Assembly: GCA_900543325.1 (NCBI GenBank)
Contig: UQQU01000083.1
Span: 1-12,979, forward strand
Origin: an uncultured Clostridium sp.
GTDB taxonomy: Bacteria; Bacillota; Clostridia; Clostridiales; Clostridiaceae
Length of the DNA stretch: 12,979 bases
Direction: 5' to 3'
Positions within the stretch are counted from its first letter, which is position 1; each line of letters starts with the position of its first letter. The notes below the pieces were generated by a model that did not search any database, was not told where the DNA came from, and worked only from the letters and a program-made list of their open reading frames with translations. Shown here one piece after another: positions 1-6,944 of this stretch. Position numbers and translations under genes: made by a program.

Positions 1-53
1 TAAAATCCTGCGGTAGCGATACCGTACCGGTTCGATTCCGGTCTTCAGCACCA
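1..53 (+). tRNA. tRNA-Leu(UAA), 3' part only
   Basis: This is the 3' portion of a class II tRNA cut by the window edge. The first three bases, TAA, fit the anticodon. They are followed by AA and the 3' anticodon strand TCCTG (6-10). A long variable arm follows: CGGTA (11-15), loop GCGA, TACCG (20-24). The T arm is ACCGG (26-30), TTCGATT loop, CCGGT (38-42). The 3' acceptor strand CTTCAGC (43-49), discriminator A50 and an encoded CCA (51-53) complete it. The long variable arm plus the TAA reading indicates leucine. Isotype relies on the anticodon because the 5' half (D arm) is outside the window. Confidence 0.9.
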
Positions 54-86
54 AAGAGATACAAAGTAATTTGTATCTCTTTTTTT
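54..86 (+). terminator. Rho-independent terminator of the tRNA-Leu transcript
   Basis: A 12-bp perfect stem (54-65 paired with 70-81) closes a 4-nt GTAA loop and runs into seven T residues ending at 86. It begins directly after the tRNA CCA, so it ends the upstream tRNA transcript and insulates spoIIE. Confidence 0.9.
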
Positions 87-317
87 GCGTAAAAAATAAG
101 TATATTAAAGAGTTTTTAAATTTATTACTAAAGTAATATATAAAATTATTTTTCTTTTACGACAAAAAGTACAAACTAATTATTTAAAATACCTCTATAA
201 AAAACTTATGTTCGTGCTTAAAGATAATGATTAAAGTTTTTAATAATAAAATATTAAAGTTTTTGTTGGAAAAAAAAGGAATGATGTCTTACGAAATAAA
301 AAAATACTAAACATTAA
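87..317. other. Gene-free AT-rich spacer upstream of the spoIIE promoter
   Basis: No credible coding sequence is present. It holds a 12-nt direct repeat ATTAAAGTTTTT at 230-241 and 253-264 (period 23 nt). It also has a Spo0A-box-like element at 158-164 (TACGACA, 6 of 7 matches to TTCGACA, the reverse of the 0A box TGTCGAA). A regulatory role is inferred only from position upstream of spoIIE. Confidence 0.5.
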
Positions 318-350
318 TTGACATAACTCTAATTATAAAAATGATATTAT
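318..350 (+). promoter_or_regulatory. spoIIE promoter, sigma-A hexamers with 21-nt spacer
   Basis: A perfect -35 hexamer TTGACA (318-323) is followed after 21 nt by TATTAT (345-350), 5 of 6 matches to the -10 consensus. The start of transcription would be near 357. In B. subtilis, Spo0A-activated sigma-A promoters such as spoIIE and spoIIG also carry good hexamers held about 21-22 bp apart, which makes them depend on Spo0A~P. I see no comparable -10 at the usual 16-18 nt distance. Spo0A control here is inferred from this geometry. Confidence 0.7.
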
Positions 351-367
351 TTTATTAGGAATTTTAT

Positions 368-373
368 GAGGAG
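368..373 (+). promoter_or_regulatory. Ribosome binding site deciding the spoIIE start
   Basis: GAGGAG at 368-373 lies 10 nt before ATG 384. It falls inside the longer reading frame that begins at ATG 366, which itself has only AGGA (357-360) in front and would leave a leader of about 9 nt after the predicted transcription start. ATG 384 is therefore preferred. Confidence 0.65.
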
Positions 374-383
374 AATGATAAGT

Positions 384-2768
384 ATGGATTATGGTATTGA
401 GGTGCCTAGTTATAGAAGGGTAGATAATGAAAAAGAGAAAAAAAAATTAAACTTTGAAAAAGGAATATTTGGAATGTTATTAACTATAGCTTCTGGAGCT
501 ATGTTGAGTAGAGTTGGATTTGGGTTTGTAGAAGGATTATATCTAGCTCCATTTGGAATAGGATATTTTTTATCTATATCTAAAAAAGGTGATATAAAAA
601 AAATAATTTTAATTTTTGTAGCAGTTCTAATTGGTTATTTAACTGGAGGAAGTAAGAAAATAGATATTATACTTTATATTTCTTTATCAACAGTAATATT
701 ATTATGTAAAATTATCTGTAATACTTTAAATAAGGAGTTTAGAAATGGAATTACATTTTTAGCTATTATTATAACATCCTTAGTTGTAGGTTTATCAATG
801 GGAGAGCAAAGTTTTGAAATAAATTTGATTTTTTCTTTGACGAAAGCAATAGTTATAATACCTGTATTTTATATACTTAATTATGCTATTGGATGTATGC
901 AAGAAATAAACACTAATTACTTCTATTCTACAGAAGAATTAATTAGTATAGCTATATTAATTTGTTTAGTTATAGCGGGAATAGGTAATTTTACTATATT
1001 TAAAATTGAGATAAGAACAATAGTAGCATTGGCTATGGTTATTACAACAGCATATGCATCTGGAAGTAATTCTGGTGCAATATTAGGTATAACAATGGGA
1101 ATAATAATAGGAATTGCTAACAATGATTTATTAATTTCAACTACTATGTATGGTATATGTGGATTAATTGTAGGTGTATTTAAGGAAACAGGAAAGATAT
1201 TTTCTGTTTTAGCTTATTTAATATCATTATTTATGATATTAACTTATACAGGAAATATAACAATTCAATCAATTATAGAAGTTGTTACAGCAGGTATCAT
1301 TATGCTATTGATTCCTGAAAAAACTATTAAAGAAATATTAAGAGAGCTTAATAATGAGGAAAAAAGTAAAATAATAAGTGATGCTCAAGTTGAGGGAATA
1401 AAATTAGAGTTTGTAGATAGGTTAGAAGCTTTAAGAGGATCTTTAACTGCAGTTGCAACATCTATTGAAAGTTTATCTGGTAATGAAAAATTACTTATGA
1501 AAAATAAGGGAACAGCAATGATTGAAAGTTTAGCCGATAGAGTATGTCAAGAATGTGAGATGAACAATAAATGTTGGGGAAGAGAACTTCATAGCACTTT
1601 TTCTGATTTTGGAGAGCTTATGTTAAGTTGTGAGAGTAAAAAGGTATATTTACCTAAAGACTTAAATTTAAAATGTGTAAAAAGAAGCACATTGTTAAAA
1701 AGTGCAGAAGAGTTATTTTCAACATATACAGTAAATGAAGCATTAAAATCTAGACTTATAGAGGGTAGAAGTGTTGTTGCAAATCAAATAAATAATATGG
1801 CTACTACAGTTTCCAGTATACTTGGAGATTTCAATAACAATGTTGATAGTTGTTTAGAAATAGATAAATTATTAAGAAAAACATTAGTAAAGAATCAGAT
1901 AAGATATAAAAATGTTTATTCATATACAGATAGAAAAGGTCGTTTGAAAATAAAAATAAAAATAGATGGTTATGATGGTGAAAATTATTGTAGAAAGTCA
2001 ATTATTCCTGTTATTAGTGAATTAGTAAGAACTCCTTTGAGTATTGCTGAAGATGGGTGCAAAATTAATCCAGAAACAGGTGAGTGTTCAATTACTATAG
2101 AAGAATCTTATAAATATAATGTGTCTTCATATGTATCATTTAATGTTAAGGATGGCGAAAAATATTCTGGAGATAGTTATAGTTTTGGGCAAAATAAAGT
2201 TGGAGAATATGTAACTATAGTTAGTGATGGTATGGGTTCAGGACCAGAAGCTGGATTGGAAAGTGAAGCAGCAATAGAATTAATAGAAAAATTTATGGAA
2301 GGTGGATTTAGTGAAGCAACTATGCTTAATGCTGTAAATTCTATAATGGGAATGAAATTTAGTGAAGATGAAAAATTTACTACATTAGATATGAATTCTA
2401 TAGATTTATATACAGGAGAAATAGAATTTATTAAAGTTGGAGCAAGCATGAGTTTCATTAAAAGAGGAACTGAAGTTGAAGTTATTAATAGCTCATCTTT
2501 ACCTTTTGGAATAGTAGATGATATAAATATTACACCAATCAAGAAGAAGGTGAAAAATGGTGACATAATAGTCACAATAAGTGATGGAGTGATAGATGTA
2601 GATAAAGGAAACATCGGAGATTACTCTTGGATAGTAGATTATTTAGAGAGAGAACAAAATAATCCTGAGTTAATTTCTAGAGACATTTTAGAGTTAGCTA
2701 AGAAAAAATGTAATGGAAAAGTACTTGATGATATGACTATAGTTGTTTCAAAGCTTTATTCTTGTTAA
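384..2768 (+). CDS. spoIIE: Stage II sporulation protein E (PP2C-type serine phosphatase)
   Basis: SpoIIE sits at the asymmetric division septum, interacts with FtsZ, and dephosphorylates SpoIIAA-P so that sigma-F becomes active in the forespore. From ATG 384 the protein is 794 residues (B. subtilis: 827). Residues about 25-320 form a run of roughly ten hydrophobic membrane segments. A central region follows with a cysteine cluster C388-x2-C391-x5-C397. The C-terminal PP2C domain (about 590-794) shows metal-site motifs VSDGMGSG (D615), ISDGVID (D734) and LDDMT (D782/D783). An alternative ATG at 366 would add six residues but lacks a good ribosome site. The gene has its own 21-nt-spacer promoter and its own terminator, so it is probably monocistronic and sporulation-induced. 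No catalytic aspartate is missing. Family assignment is secure; regulation is inferred. Confidence 0.97.
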   Translation: MDYGIEVPSYRRVDNEKEKKKLNFEKGIFGMLLTIASGAMLSRVGFGFVEGLYLAPFGIGYFLSISKKGDIKKIILIFVAVLIGYLTGGSKKIDIILYISLSTVILLCKIICNTLNKEFRNGITFLAIIITSLVVGLSMGEQSFEINLIFSLTKAIVIIPVFYILNYAIGCMQEINTNYFYSTEELISIAILICLVIAGIGNFTIFKIEIRTIVALAMVITTAYASGSNSGAILGITMGIIIGIANNDLLISTTMYGICGLIVGVFKETGKIFSVLAYLISLFMILTYTGNITIQSIIEVVTAGIIMLLIPEKTIKEILRELNNEEKSKIISDAQVEGIKLEFVDRLEALRGSLTAVATSIESLSGNEKLLMKNKGTAMIESLADRVCQECEMNNKCWGRELHSTFSDFGELMLSCESKKVYLPKDLNLKCVKRSTLLKSAEELFSTYTVNEALKSRLIEGRSVVANQINNMATTVSSILGDFNNNVDSCLEIDKLLRKTLVKNQIRYKNVYSYTDRKGRLKIKIKIDGYDGENYCRKSIIPVISELVRTPLSIAEDGCKINPETGECSITIEESYKYNVSSYVSFNVKDGEKYSGDSYSFGQNKVGEYVTIVSDGMGSGPEAGLESEAAIELIEKFMEGGFSEATMLNAVNSIMGMKFSEDEKFTTLDMNSIDLYTGEIEFIKVGASMSFIKRGTEVEVINSSSLPFGIVDDINITPIKKKVKNGDIIVTISDGVIDVDKGNIGDYSWIVDYLEREQNNPELISRDILELAKKKCNGKVLDDMTIVVSKLYSC

Positions 2769-2826
2769 ATAGAATTTTATATTTTAGTAGAATATATAAG
2801 AGATAATTAGTAAAGAAACACTTTAT

Positions 2827-2855
2827 AAAGGTGCTCCATTGGAGCACTTTTATTT
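2827..2855 (+). terminator. Rho-independent terminator after spoIIE
   Basis: GTGCTCC (2831-2837), loop ATT, GGAGCAC (2841-2847), then TTTTATTT. The stem can extend outward by G-T and A-T pairs (2827-2830 with 2848-2851). It lies about 60 nt after the spoIIE stop and ahead of the tilS promoter. Confidence 0.88.
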
Positions 2856-2900
2856 GATATTTAAAAAGTTTATTTAATTATGAACTTAGTACATATTGTG

Positions 2901-2921
2901 TTTACATTAAAAAAATGTAAA
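2901..2921. repeat. Perfect 8-bp inverted repeat overlapping the tilS promoter
   Basis: TTTACATT (2901-2908) and AATGTAAA (2914-2921) flank AAAAA. The dyad covers the -35 hexamer and most of the spacer, the classic place for a repressor. It does not follow transcription start, so it is more likely a DNA site than an RNA hairpin. I do not recognise it as a known regulator's consensus, and chance in AT-rich DNA is possible. Confidence 0.45.
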
Positions 2922-2929
2922 TGTATTAT
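2901..2929 (+). promoter_or_regulatory. Promoter of the tilS-hpt-ftsH operon
   Basis: TTTACA (2901-2906, 5 of 6 to TTGACA), a 17-nt spacer and TATTAT (2924-2929, 5 of 6 to TATAAT) predict transcription from about 2936, with a leader of about 26 nt before tilS. The -35 and most of the spacer coincide with a palindrome. Confidence 0.65.
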
Positions 2930-2961
2930 AGACTTATATTAAAAGCAATAGGAGAATACAG

Positions 2962-4359
2962 GTGTTAGATAAAGTAGTAAATTATATAAAAGAAAATGAG
3001 CTTATACAGCAAGGTGATCAAATATTAGTTGCATTATCTGGAGGTCCAGATTCTGTCTGCTTATTACATATATTATACGAATTAAAAGATAAATTTAATT
3101 TAAATTTAGGTGCTATTCATATAAATCATATGTTAAGAGGTGAAGAATCTGAAAAGGATGAAAAATATATAGTTAAGTTATGTGATGAATTAGGAATAAA
3201 GCATTATGTAAAAAGAATAAATATAGAATATGTTGCAAAAGATTCAAATGTATCCTTAGAAGTAGCTGGAAGAAATGAAAGGTATAAAGCTTTTGAAGAG
3301 ATAAGAAGTAAATATGGATATAACAAAATTGCAGTAGCTCATAATGCAAATGATCAAGCAGAAACTGTATTGATGAGAGTTATGAGAGGAACAGGATTAG
3401 AAGGATTAACTGGTATAAAGGCAAAAAGAGAAGATGGAATTATTAGGCCAATATTATGCTTAAACAGACAAGAGATTGAGGAATATTGTGAAGAAAAAAG
3501 ACTTAATCCTAGAATAGATGCTAGCAATTATGAAAGAATTTATAGTAGAAATAAAGTTAGATTAGATATATTGCCATATATGAAAGAGCATTTTAATAAA
3601 GATATAATTGATACACTTAATAGGATGACAATATTATTACAAAAAGATAATGAATTTATAGAAGAATATTCCCAAAAATGTTACAATATATATTGTGAAA
3701 ATTATGGTGAAAAATTAAAAATATCACAACAACTCTTTAAAAAAGAAATGGATTCAATTATAACTAGGGTTATAATAAGAGCATTTAAGGAAATTTCTAA
3801 TTCACATCAAAATTTTGAAATGAAGCACATATATGAAATTGTTAATTTAGCAAATAAGAACACTGGGAAGAAGTTAAATTTAACCAATAAAATAATATGT
3901 GAAAATTTATATGGTGATATTATTTTTATTAAGGAAGATACAAATAAAGAAAAAATATGTGATGAATATGAAATAAGAATAGATAAAGATGAAATTAATA
4001 ACAAAATTATTTTTGATAATTATGCCATAAATTTTGAAATAGTTGAAAATAAAAATAAGGTAGAATTTCCTAAAAATAACTTAATAAAGTTATTTGATTA
4101 TGATAATATAGAAAAAGAGATTGTAATCAGATATAGAAAAGATGGAGATAAAATTGTACCTTTAGGTATGAATGGTAGCAAAAAACTTAAAGATATTTTT
4201 ATTGATTTAAAAATACCAAGGGAAGATAGAAATAATATTCCTATCCTATGTTTTGATGATAAAATCTCATGGATTGTGGGATATAAGACATCACAATTAT
4301 TTAGAGTAACAAAAGATACAAAAAAAATATTAAAAATAACAATTGGCAGAAAGGAATAA
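2962..4359 (+). CDS. tilS: tRNA(Ile)-lysidine synthase
   Basis: TilS uses ATP and lysine to convert C34 of the minor CAU-anticodon isoleucine tRNA to lysidine, so that it reads AUA and is charged with isoleucine. AUA is used heavily in this window, so the enzyme should matter. The 465-residue protein has the PP-loop ATP motif SGGPDS (26-31), HINHMLRG (53-60) and the N-type ATPase segment HNANDQAET (127-135). The C-terminal substrate-binding region has RYRKDGDKIVPLG and the VGYK...FRVT segment. The start is GTG 2962, with AGGAG (2950-2954) 7 nt before it. It is the first gene of an operon with hpt (4-nt gap) and ftsH, the same order as in B. subtilis. Length and motifs are typical, with no defect seen. 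Confidence 0.96.
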   Translation: MLDKVVNYIKENELIQQGDQILVALSGGPDSVCLLHILYELKDKFNLNLGAIHINHMLRGEESEKDEKYIVKLCDELGIKHYVKRINIEYVAKDSNVSLEVAGRNERYKAFEEIRSKYGYNKIAVAHNANDQAETVLMRVMRGTGLEGLTGIKAKREDGIIRPILCLNRQEIEEYCEEKRLNPRIDASNYERIYSRNKVRLDILPYMKEHFNKDIIDTLNRMTILLQKDNEFIEEYSQKCYNIYCENYGEKLKISQQLFKKEMDSIITRVIIRAFKEISNSHQNFEMKHIYEIVNLANKNTGKKLNLTNKIICENLYGDIIFIKEDTNKEKICDEYEIRIDKDEINNKIIFDNYAINFEIVENKNKVEFPKNNLIKLFDYDNIEKEIVIRYRKDGDKIVPLGMNGSKKLKDIFIDLKIPREDRNNIPILCFDDKISWIVGYKTSQLFRVTKDTKKILKITIGRKE

Positions 4360-4363
4360 GAAC

Positions 4364-4903
4364 ATGTTACAAGACATAAAAGAGATATTATTTAGTGAAG
4401 AAGTTATTAATGCTAAAATAAAGGAATTAGCAGGAAGAATTAGTGATGATTATAAAGGAAAAGATTTACTAGTTGTTGGAGTATTAAAAGGTTCTGTAAT
4501 ATTTGCTGCAGAATTAATTAAAAACATAACAATACCTTGTGAAATTGACTTTATGGCTGTATCTAGTTATGGTACTTCATCAGAAACTACTGGTATAGTT
4601 AGAATACTTAAGGATTTAGATCATGAAGTCTCAGGTAAAGATATTATTATAGTAGAAGATATAGTTGATAGTGGAGTTACATTAGACTATTTATTAAATT
4701 ATCTAAAGGGTAGAAAGGCTAATTCAGTTGAAATAGTATCGCTATTAACTAAACCATCTAGAAGAAAAGTAGATATAGATTGTAAATATATTGGGTTTGA
4801 ATCTCCAGATGAATTCATAGTTGGATATGGACTTGATTATGCTGAAAAGTATAGAAATTTACCTTTTATAGGAATATTAAAAAGAGAAGTATATGAAAAA
4901 TAA
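4364..4903 (+). CDS. hpt: Hypoxanthine phosphoribosyltransferase
   Basis: This cytoplasmic purine-salvage enzyme transfers phosphoribose from PRPP to hypoxanthine (and usually guanine), giving IMP or GMP. The 179-residue product matches the usual length of about 180. Visible motifs are LKGS (41-44), SSYGTSSE (67-74, flexible loop) and the PRPP-binding signature VEDIVDSGVT (97-106) with its acidic pair E98-D99. I chose ATG 4364, which has AAAGGA (4350-4355) 8 nt ahead and begins 4 nt after the tilS stop. A longer frame from TTG 4343 would overlap tilS by 17 nt and lacks support. Tight spacing indicates translation from the tilS operon mRNA. The tilS-hpt pair is conserved in Firmicutes. Also named hprT. 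Confidence 0.96.
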   Translation: MLQDIKEILFSEEVINAKIKELAGRISDDYKGKDLLVVGVLKGSVIFAAELIKNITIPCEIDFMAVSSYGTSSETTGIVRILKDLDHEVSGKDIIIVEDIVDSGVTLDYLLNYLKGRKANSVEIVSLLTKPSRRKVDIDCKYIGFESPDEFIVGYGLDYAEKYRNLPFIGILKREVYEK

Positions 4904-4952
4904 TTTTAATTAATATTTTAAAAATAAATATACAAAGAAAGGGGGGCCTTGA

Positions 4953-6755
4953 ATGAAGAAGTATTCAAGTGCTACTGTATGGATAATAGCTATAATATTA
5001 TTATTTTTTGCTGCATCATTTCTTTTAAGGGGAGAAAGTAGTTCTGATAGAATAGTATTTAGTGACTTCCAACAAAAATGGATAAACAACGAAATTGAAA
5101 GTATAAGAGTAGACCCTGATAAGATGATTATAACAGGGAAAACAAGAGATGATAAAAACTTTACAGTATATGCACCAGATTCTATGGTGGAAATGTTAAA
5201 TAGTCAATATGCAAAAAATGATGTTAAGATAGAATATGTTGCACCATCTAACAACAGTGTATGGCTTAGTATAATACCTAGTGTTCTAATAATAATACTA
5301 TTTTTAGTATTTATTTTCTTCTTTACACAACAATCACAAGGTGGTAGTAGTGGAAAAGGAGTAATGAATTTTGGAAAAAGTAGAGCAAAAATGATGTCTC
5401 CAGATGCCAAAAGAGTAACCTTTGATGATGTGGCTGGAGCGGATGAAGAAAAAGCAGAACTAGAAGAAATCGTTGATTTCTTAAAGGCACCATCTAGATA
5501 TACTGAAATGGGAGCTAGAATACCAAAAGGGGTTTTATTAGTAGGTCCTCCTGGAACAGGTAAAACTTTACTTGCGAAAGCTATTGCAGGAGAAGCCGGG
5601 GTTCCGTTCTTTAGTATTTCTGGTTCAGACTTTGTTGAAATGTTTGTTGGTGTTGGTGCGTCAAGAGTTAGAGATTTATTTGAGCAAGCAAAGAAAAATT
5701 CACCTGCTTTAATATTTATAGATGAAATTGATGCTGTAGGTAGACAAAGAGGTGCTGGCCTTGGTGGAGGTCATGATGAAAGAGAACAAACACTTAATCA
5801 ATTGCTAGTTGAGATGGATGGATTTGGAGCAAATGAAGGTATAATAATGATAGCTGCTACGAATAGACCAGACATACTTGATCCAGCTTTATTAAGACCA
5901 GGTAGATTTGATAGACAAATAGTTGTTCAAAGACCAGATAGAAAAGGAAGAGAAGCTGTATTACAAGTTCATACACACAAGAAACCTTTAGAGGTTGATG
6001 TAAGTTTAGAAGTTTTAGCTAAGAGAACTCCAGGATTTAGTGGAGCTGATTTAGAAAACTTAGCAAATGAAGCTGCGCTTTTAGCTGTTAGAAAAAATAA
6101 AAAAGCTATAGGAATGGAAGAATTTGAAGAAGCAATAACTAGAGTTATTGCTGGACCAGAAAAGAAGAGCAGAACCATTAGTGAACATGATAGAAAACTT
6201 ACTGCTTATCATGAAGCAGGTCATGCAGTAGTAATGAAGTGTTTAAAACATTCAGATCCAGTTCATGAAATAAGTATTATACCAAGAGGTATGGCTGGTG
6301 GTTATACTATGCACTTACCTACAGAAGATAGAGCTTATACTTCTAAAGAAAAGCTACAAGATGAAATGGTAGGACTTTTAGGTGGAAGAGTTGCTGAGAA
6401 ATTAATCTTGGGTGATATAAGTACTGGTGCTAAAAATGATATTGATAGAGCAAGTTCAATAGCTAGAGCTATGGTTATGGAGTATGGAATGAGTGATAAA
6501 ATTGGAACTATTTCATATGGCTCTGATAATAATGAAGTATTTTTAGGTAGAGATCTTGGTAGAGGAAGAAACTTTAGTGAAGAAATTGGTGCTGAAATAG
6601 ATAAAGAGGTTAAAAAGTTTATTGAAGTAGCATATGAAAGAGCTGAAGATATTTTAAAGACAAATATAAATAAGCTTCATGCAGTAGCAAAAGAATTATT
6701 AGATAAAGAAAAAATTGATGGTAAAGAATTCGAAATGATATTTGATGCAAACTAA
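4953..6755 (+). CDS. ftsH: ATP-dependent zinc metalloprotease FtsH
   Basis: FtsH is a hexameric membrane-anchored AAA+ protease that degrades misassembled membrane proteins and some cytosolic regulators; in Bacillus it is also needed for sporulation. The 600-residue protein has a membrane segment at about 7-26, an extracytoplasmic domain to about 103, and a second membrane segment at about 104-124. The AAA module carries Walker A GPPGTGKT (198-205), Walker B LIFIDEID and the second region of homology ending in RPGRFDR. The peptidase zinc site is HEAGH (420-424), with the third ligand D496 in TGAKNDIDRA. The tail after the peptidase is short, which explains a length below the 637 residues in B. 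subtilis. The ribosome site AAAGGGGGG (4938-4946) lies 6 nt before ATG. It ends the tilS operon. Confidence 0.98.
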   Translation: MKKYSSATVWIIAIILLFFAASFLLRGESSSDRIVFSDFQQKWINNEIESIRVDPDKMIITGKTRDDKNFTVYAPDSMVEMLNSQYAKNDVKIEYVAPSNNSVWLSIIPSVLIIILFLVFIFFFTQQSQGGSSGKGVMNFGKSRAKMMSPDAKRVTFDDVAGADEEKAELEEIVDFLKAPSRYTEMGARIPKGVLLVGPPGTGKTLLAKAIAGEAGVPFFSISGSDFVEMFVGVGASRVRDLFEQAKKNSPALIFIDEIDAVGRQRGAGLGGGHDEREQTLNQLLVEMDGFGANEGIIMIAATNRPDILDPALLRPGRFDRQIVVQRPDRKGREAVLQVHTHKKPLEVDVSLEVLAKRTPGFSGADLENLANEAALLAVRKNKKAIGMEEFEEAITRVIAGPEKKSRTISEHDRKLTAYHEAGHAVVMKCLKHSDPVHEISIIPRGMAGGYTMHLPTEDRAYTSKEKLQDEMVGLLGGRVAEKLILGDISTGAKNDIDRASSIARAMVMEYGMSDKIGTISYGSDNNEVFLGRDLGRGRNFSEEIGAEIDKEVKKFIEVAYERAEDILKTNINKLHAVAKELLDKEKIDGKEFEMIFDAN

Positions 6756-6756
6756 G

Positions 6757-6780
6757 AAGTAGCCGAAAGGCTACTTTTTT
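6757..6780 (+). terminator. Rho-independent terminator after ftsH
   Basis: AAGTAGCC (6757-6764), GAAA tetraloop, GGCTACTT (6769-6776), then T's to 6780. It begins just after the ftsH stop codon and ends the tilS-hpt-ftsH unit. Confidence 0.92.
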
Positions 6781-6873
6781 AGTTAAAACACGAACTTAAC
6801 ACTTAAATAAGATGTAATATATAGCGATAAATACGAATTATTTTAACTAAATAAATAAAAAAGTTCGATTTAT
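6778..6873. repeat. Cluster of overlapping inverted repeats between ftsH and fhs
   Basis: Three complementary pairs are visible. TTTAGTTAAAA (6778-6788) matches TTTTAACTAAA (6841-6851), 11 bp perfect. CGAACTT (6791-6797) matches AAGTTCG (6861-6867), 7 bp perfect. ATAAAT-A-CGAA (6827-6837) matches TTCGATTTAT (6864-6873), 10 bp with one bulged A. The second and third pairs compete for 6864-6867, and the first crosses the second as in a pseudoknot. No known riboswitch class is recognised. AT-richness raises the chance of coincidence. Confidence 0.4.
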
Positions 6874-6874
6874 A

Positions 6875-6903
6875 TTTAAAAAAGAAATTTATGGTGATAT
6901 AAT
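6875..6903 (+). promoter_or_regulatory. fhs promoter with extended -10
   Basis: A perfect TATAAT (6898-6903) is preceded by TGA (6895-6897), making an extended -10 element. A weak -35 TTTAAA (6875-6880, 4 of 6) stands 17 nt upstream. Transcription would start near 6910. A poorer alternative lies upstream, TTAACA (6796-6801) with TATATA (6818-6823). Confidence 0.65.
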
Positions 6904-6944
6904 TAGATATATTTAAAACTTGAGATATTAAGGAGGTTTGTTAT

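Noticed and set aside
281..310. Nine-codon frame upstream of spoIIE
   Set aside because: The AGGA in front is too close to the ATG and the frame is too short to support as a gene.
366..383. Upstream ATG start for spoIIE
   Set aside because: It has a poor ribosome site and a very short predicted leader; GAGGAG serves ATG 384 better. It cannot be fully excluded.
923..1123. Antisense open frame within spoIIE
   Set aside because: It is a shadow of the spoIIE membrane region with no ribosome site; the same holds for the antisense frames at 2177-2614, 3807-4004, 5204-5410, 5969-6178, 7040-7333, 7952-8302, 11448-11714 and 12037-12234.
4343..4363. TTG start extending hpt by seven residues
   Set aside because: It overlaps tilS by 17 nt, while ATG 4364 has a well spaced AAAGGA and gives the usual family length.
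6781..6944. Tetrahydrofolate riboswitch before fhs
   Set aside because: The spacer is almost free of G and C stems and shows no conserved core of that class; only AT-rich inverted repeats are seen.
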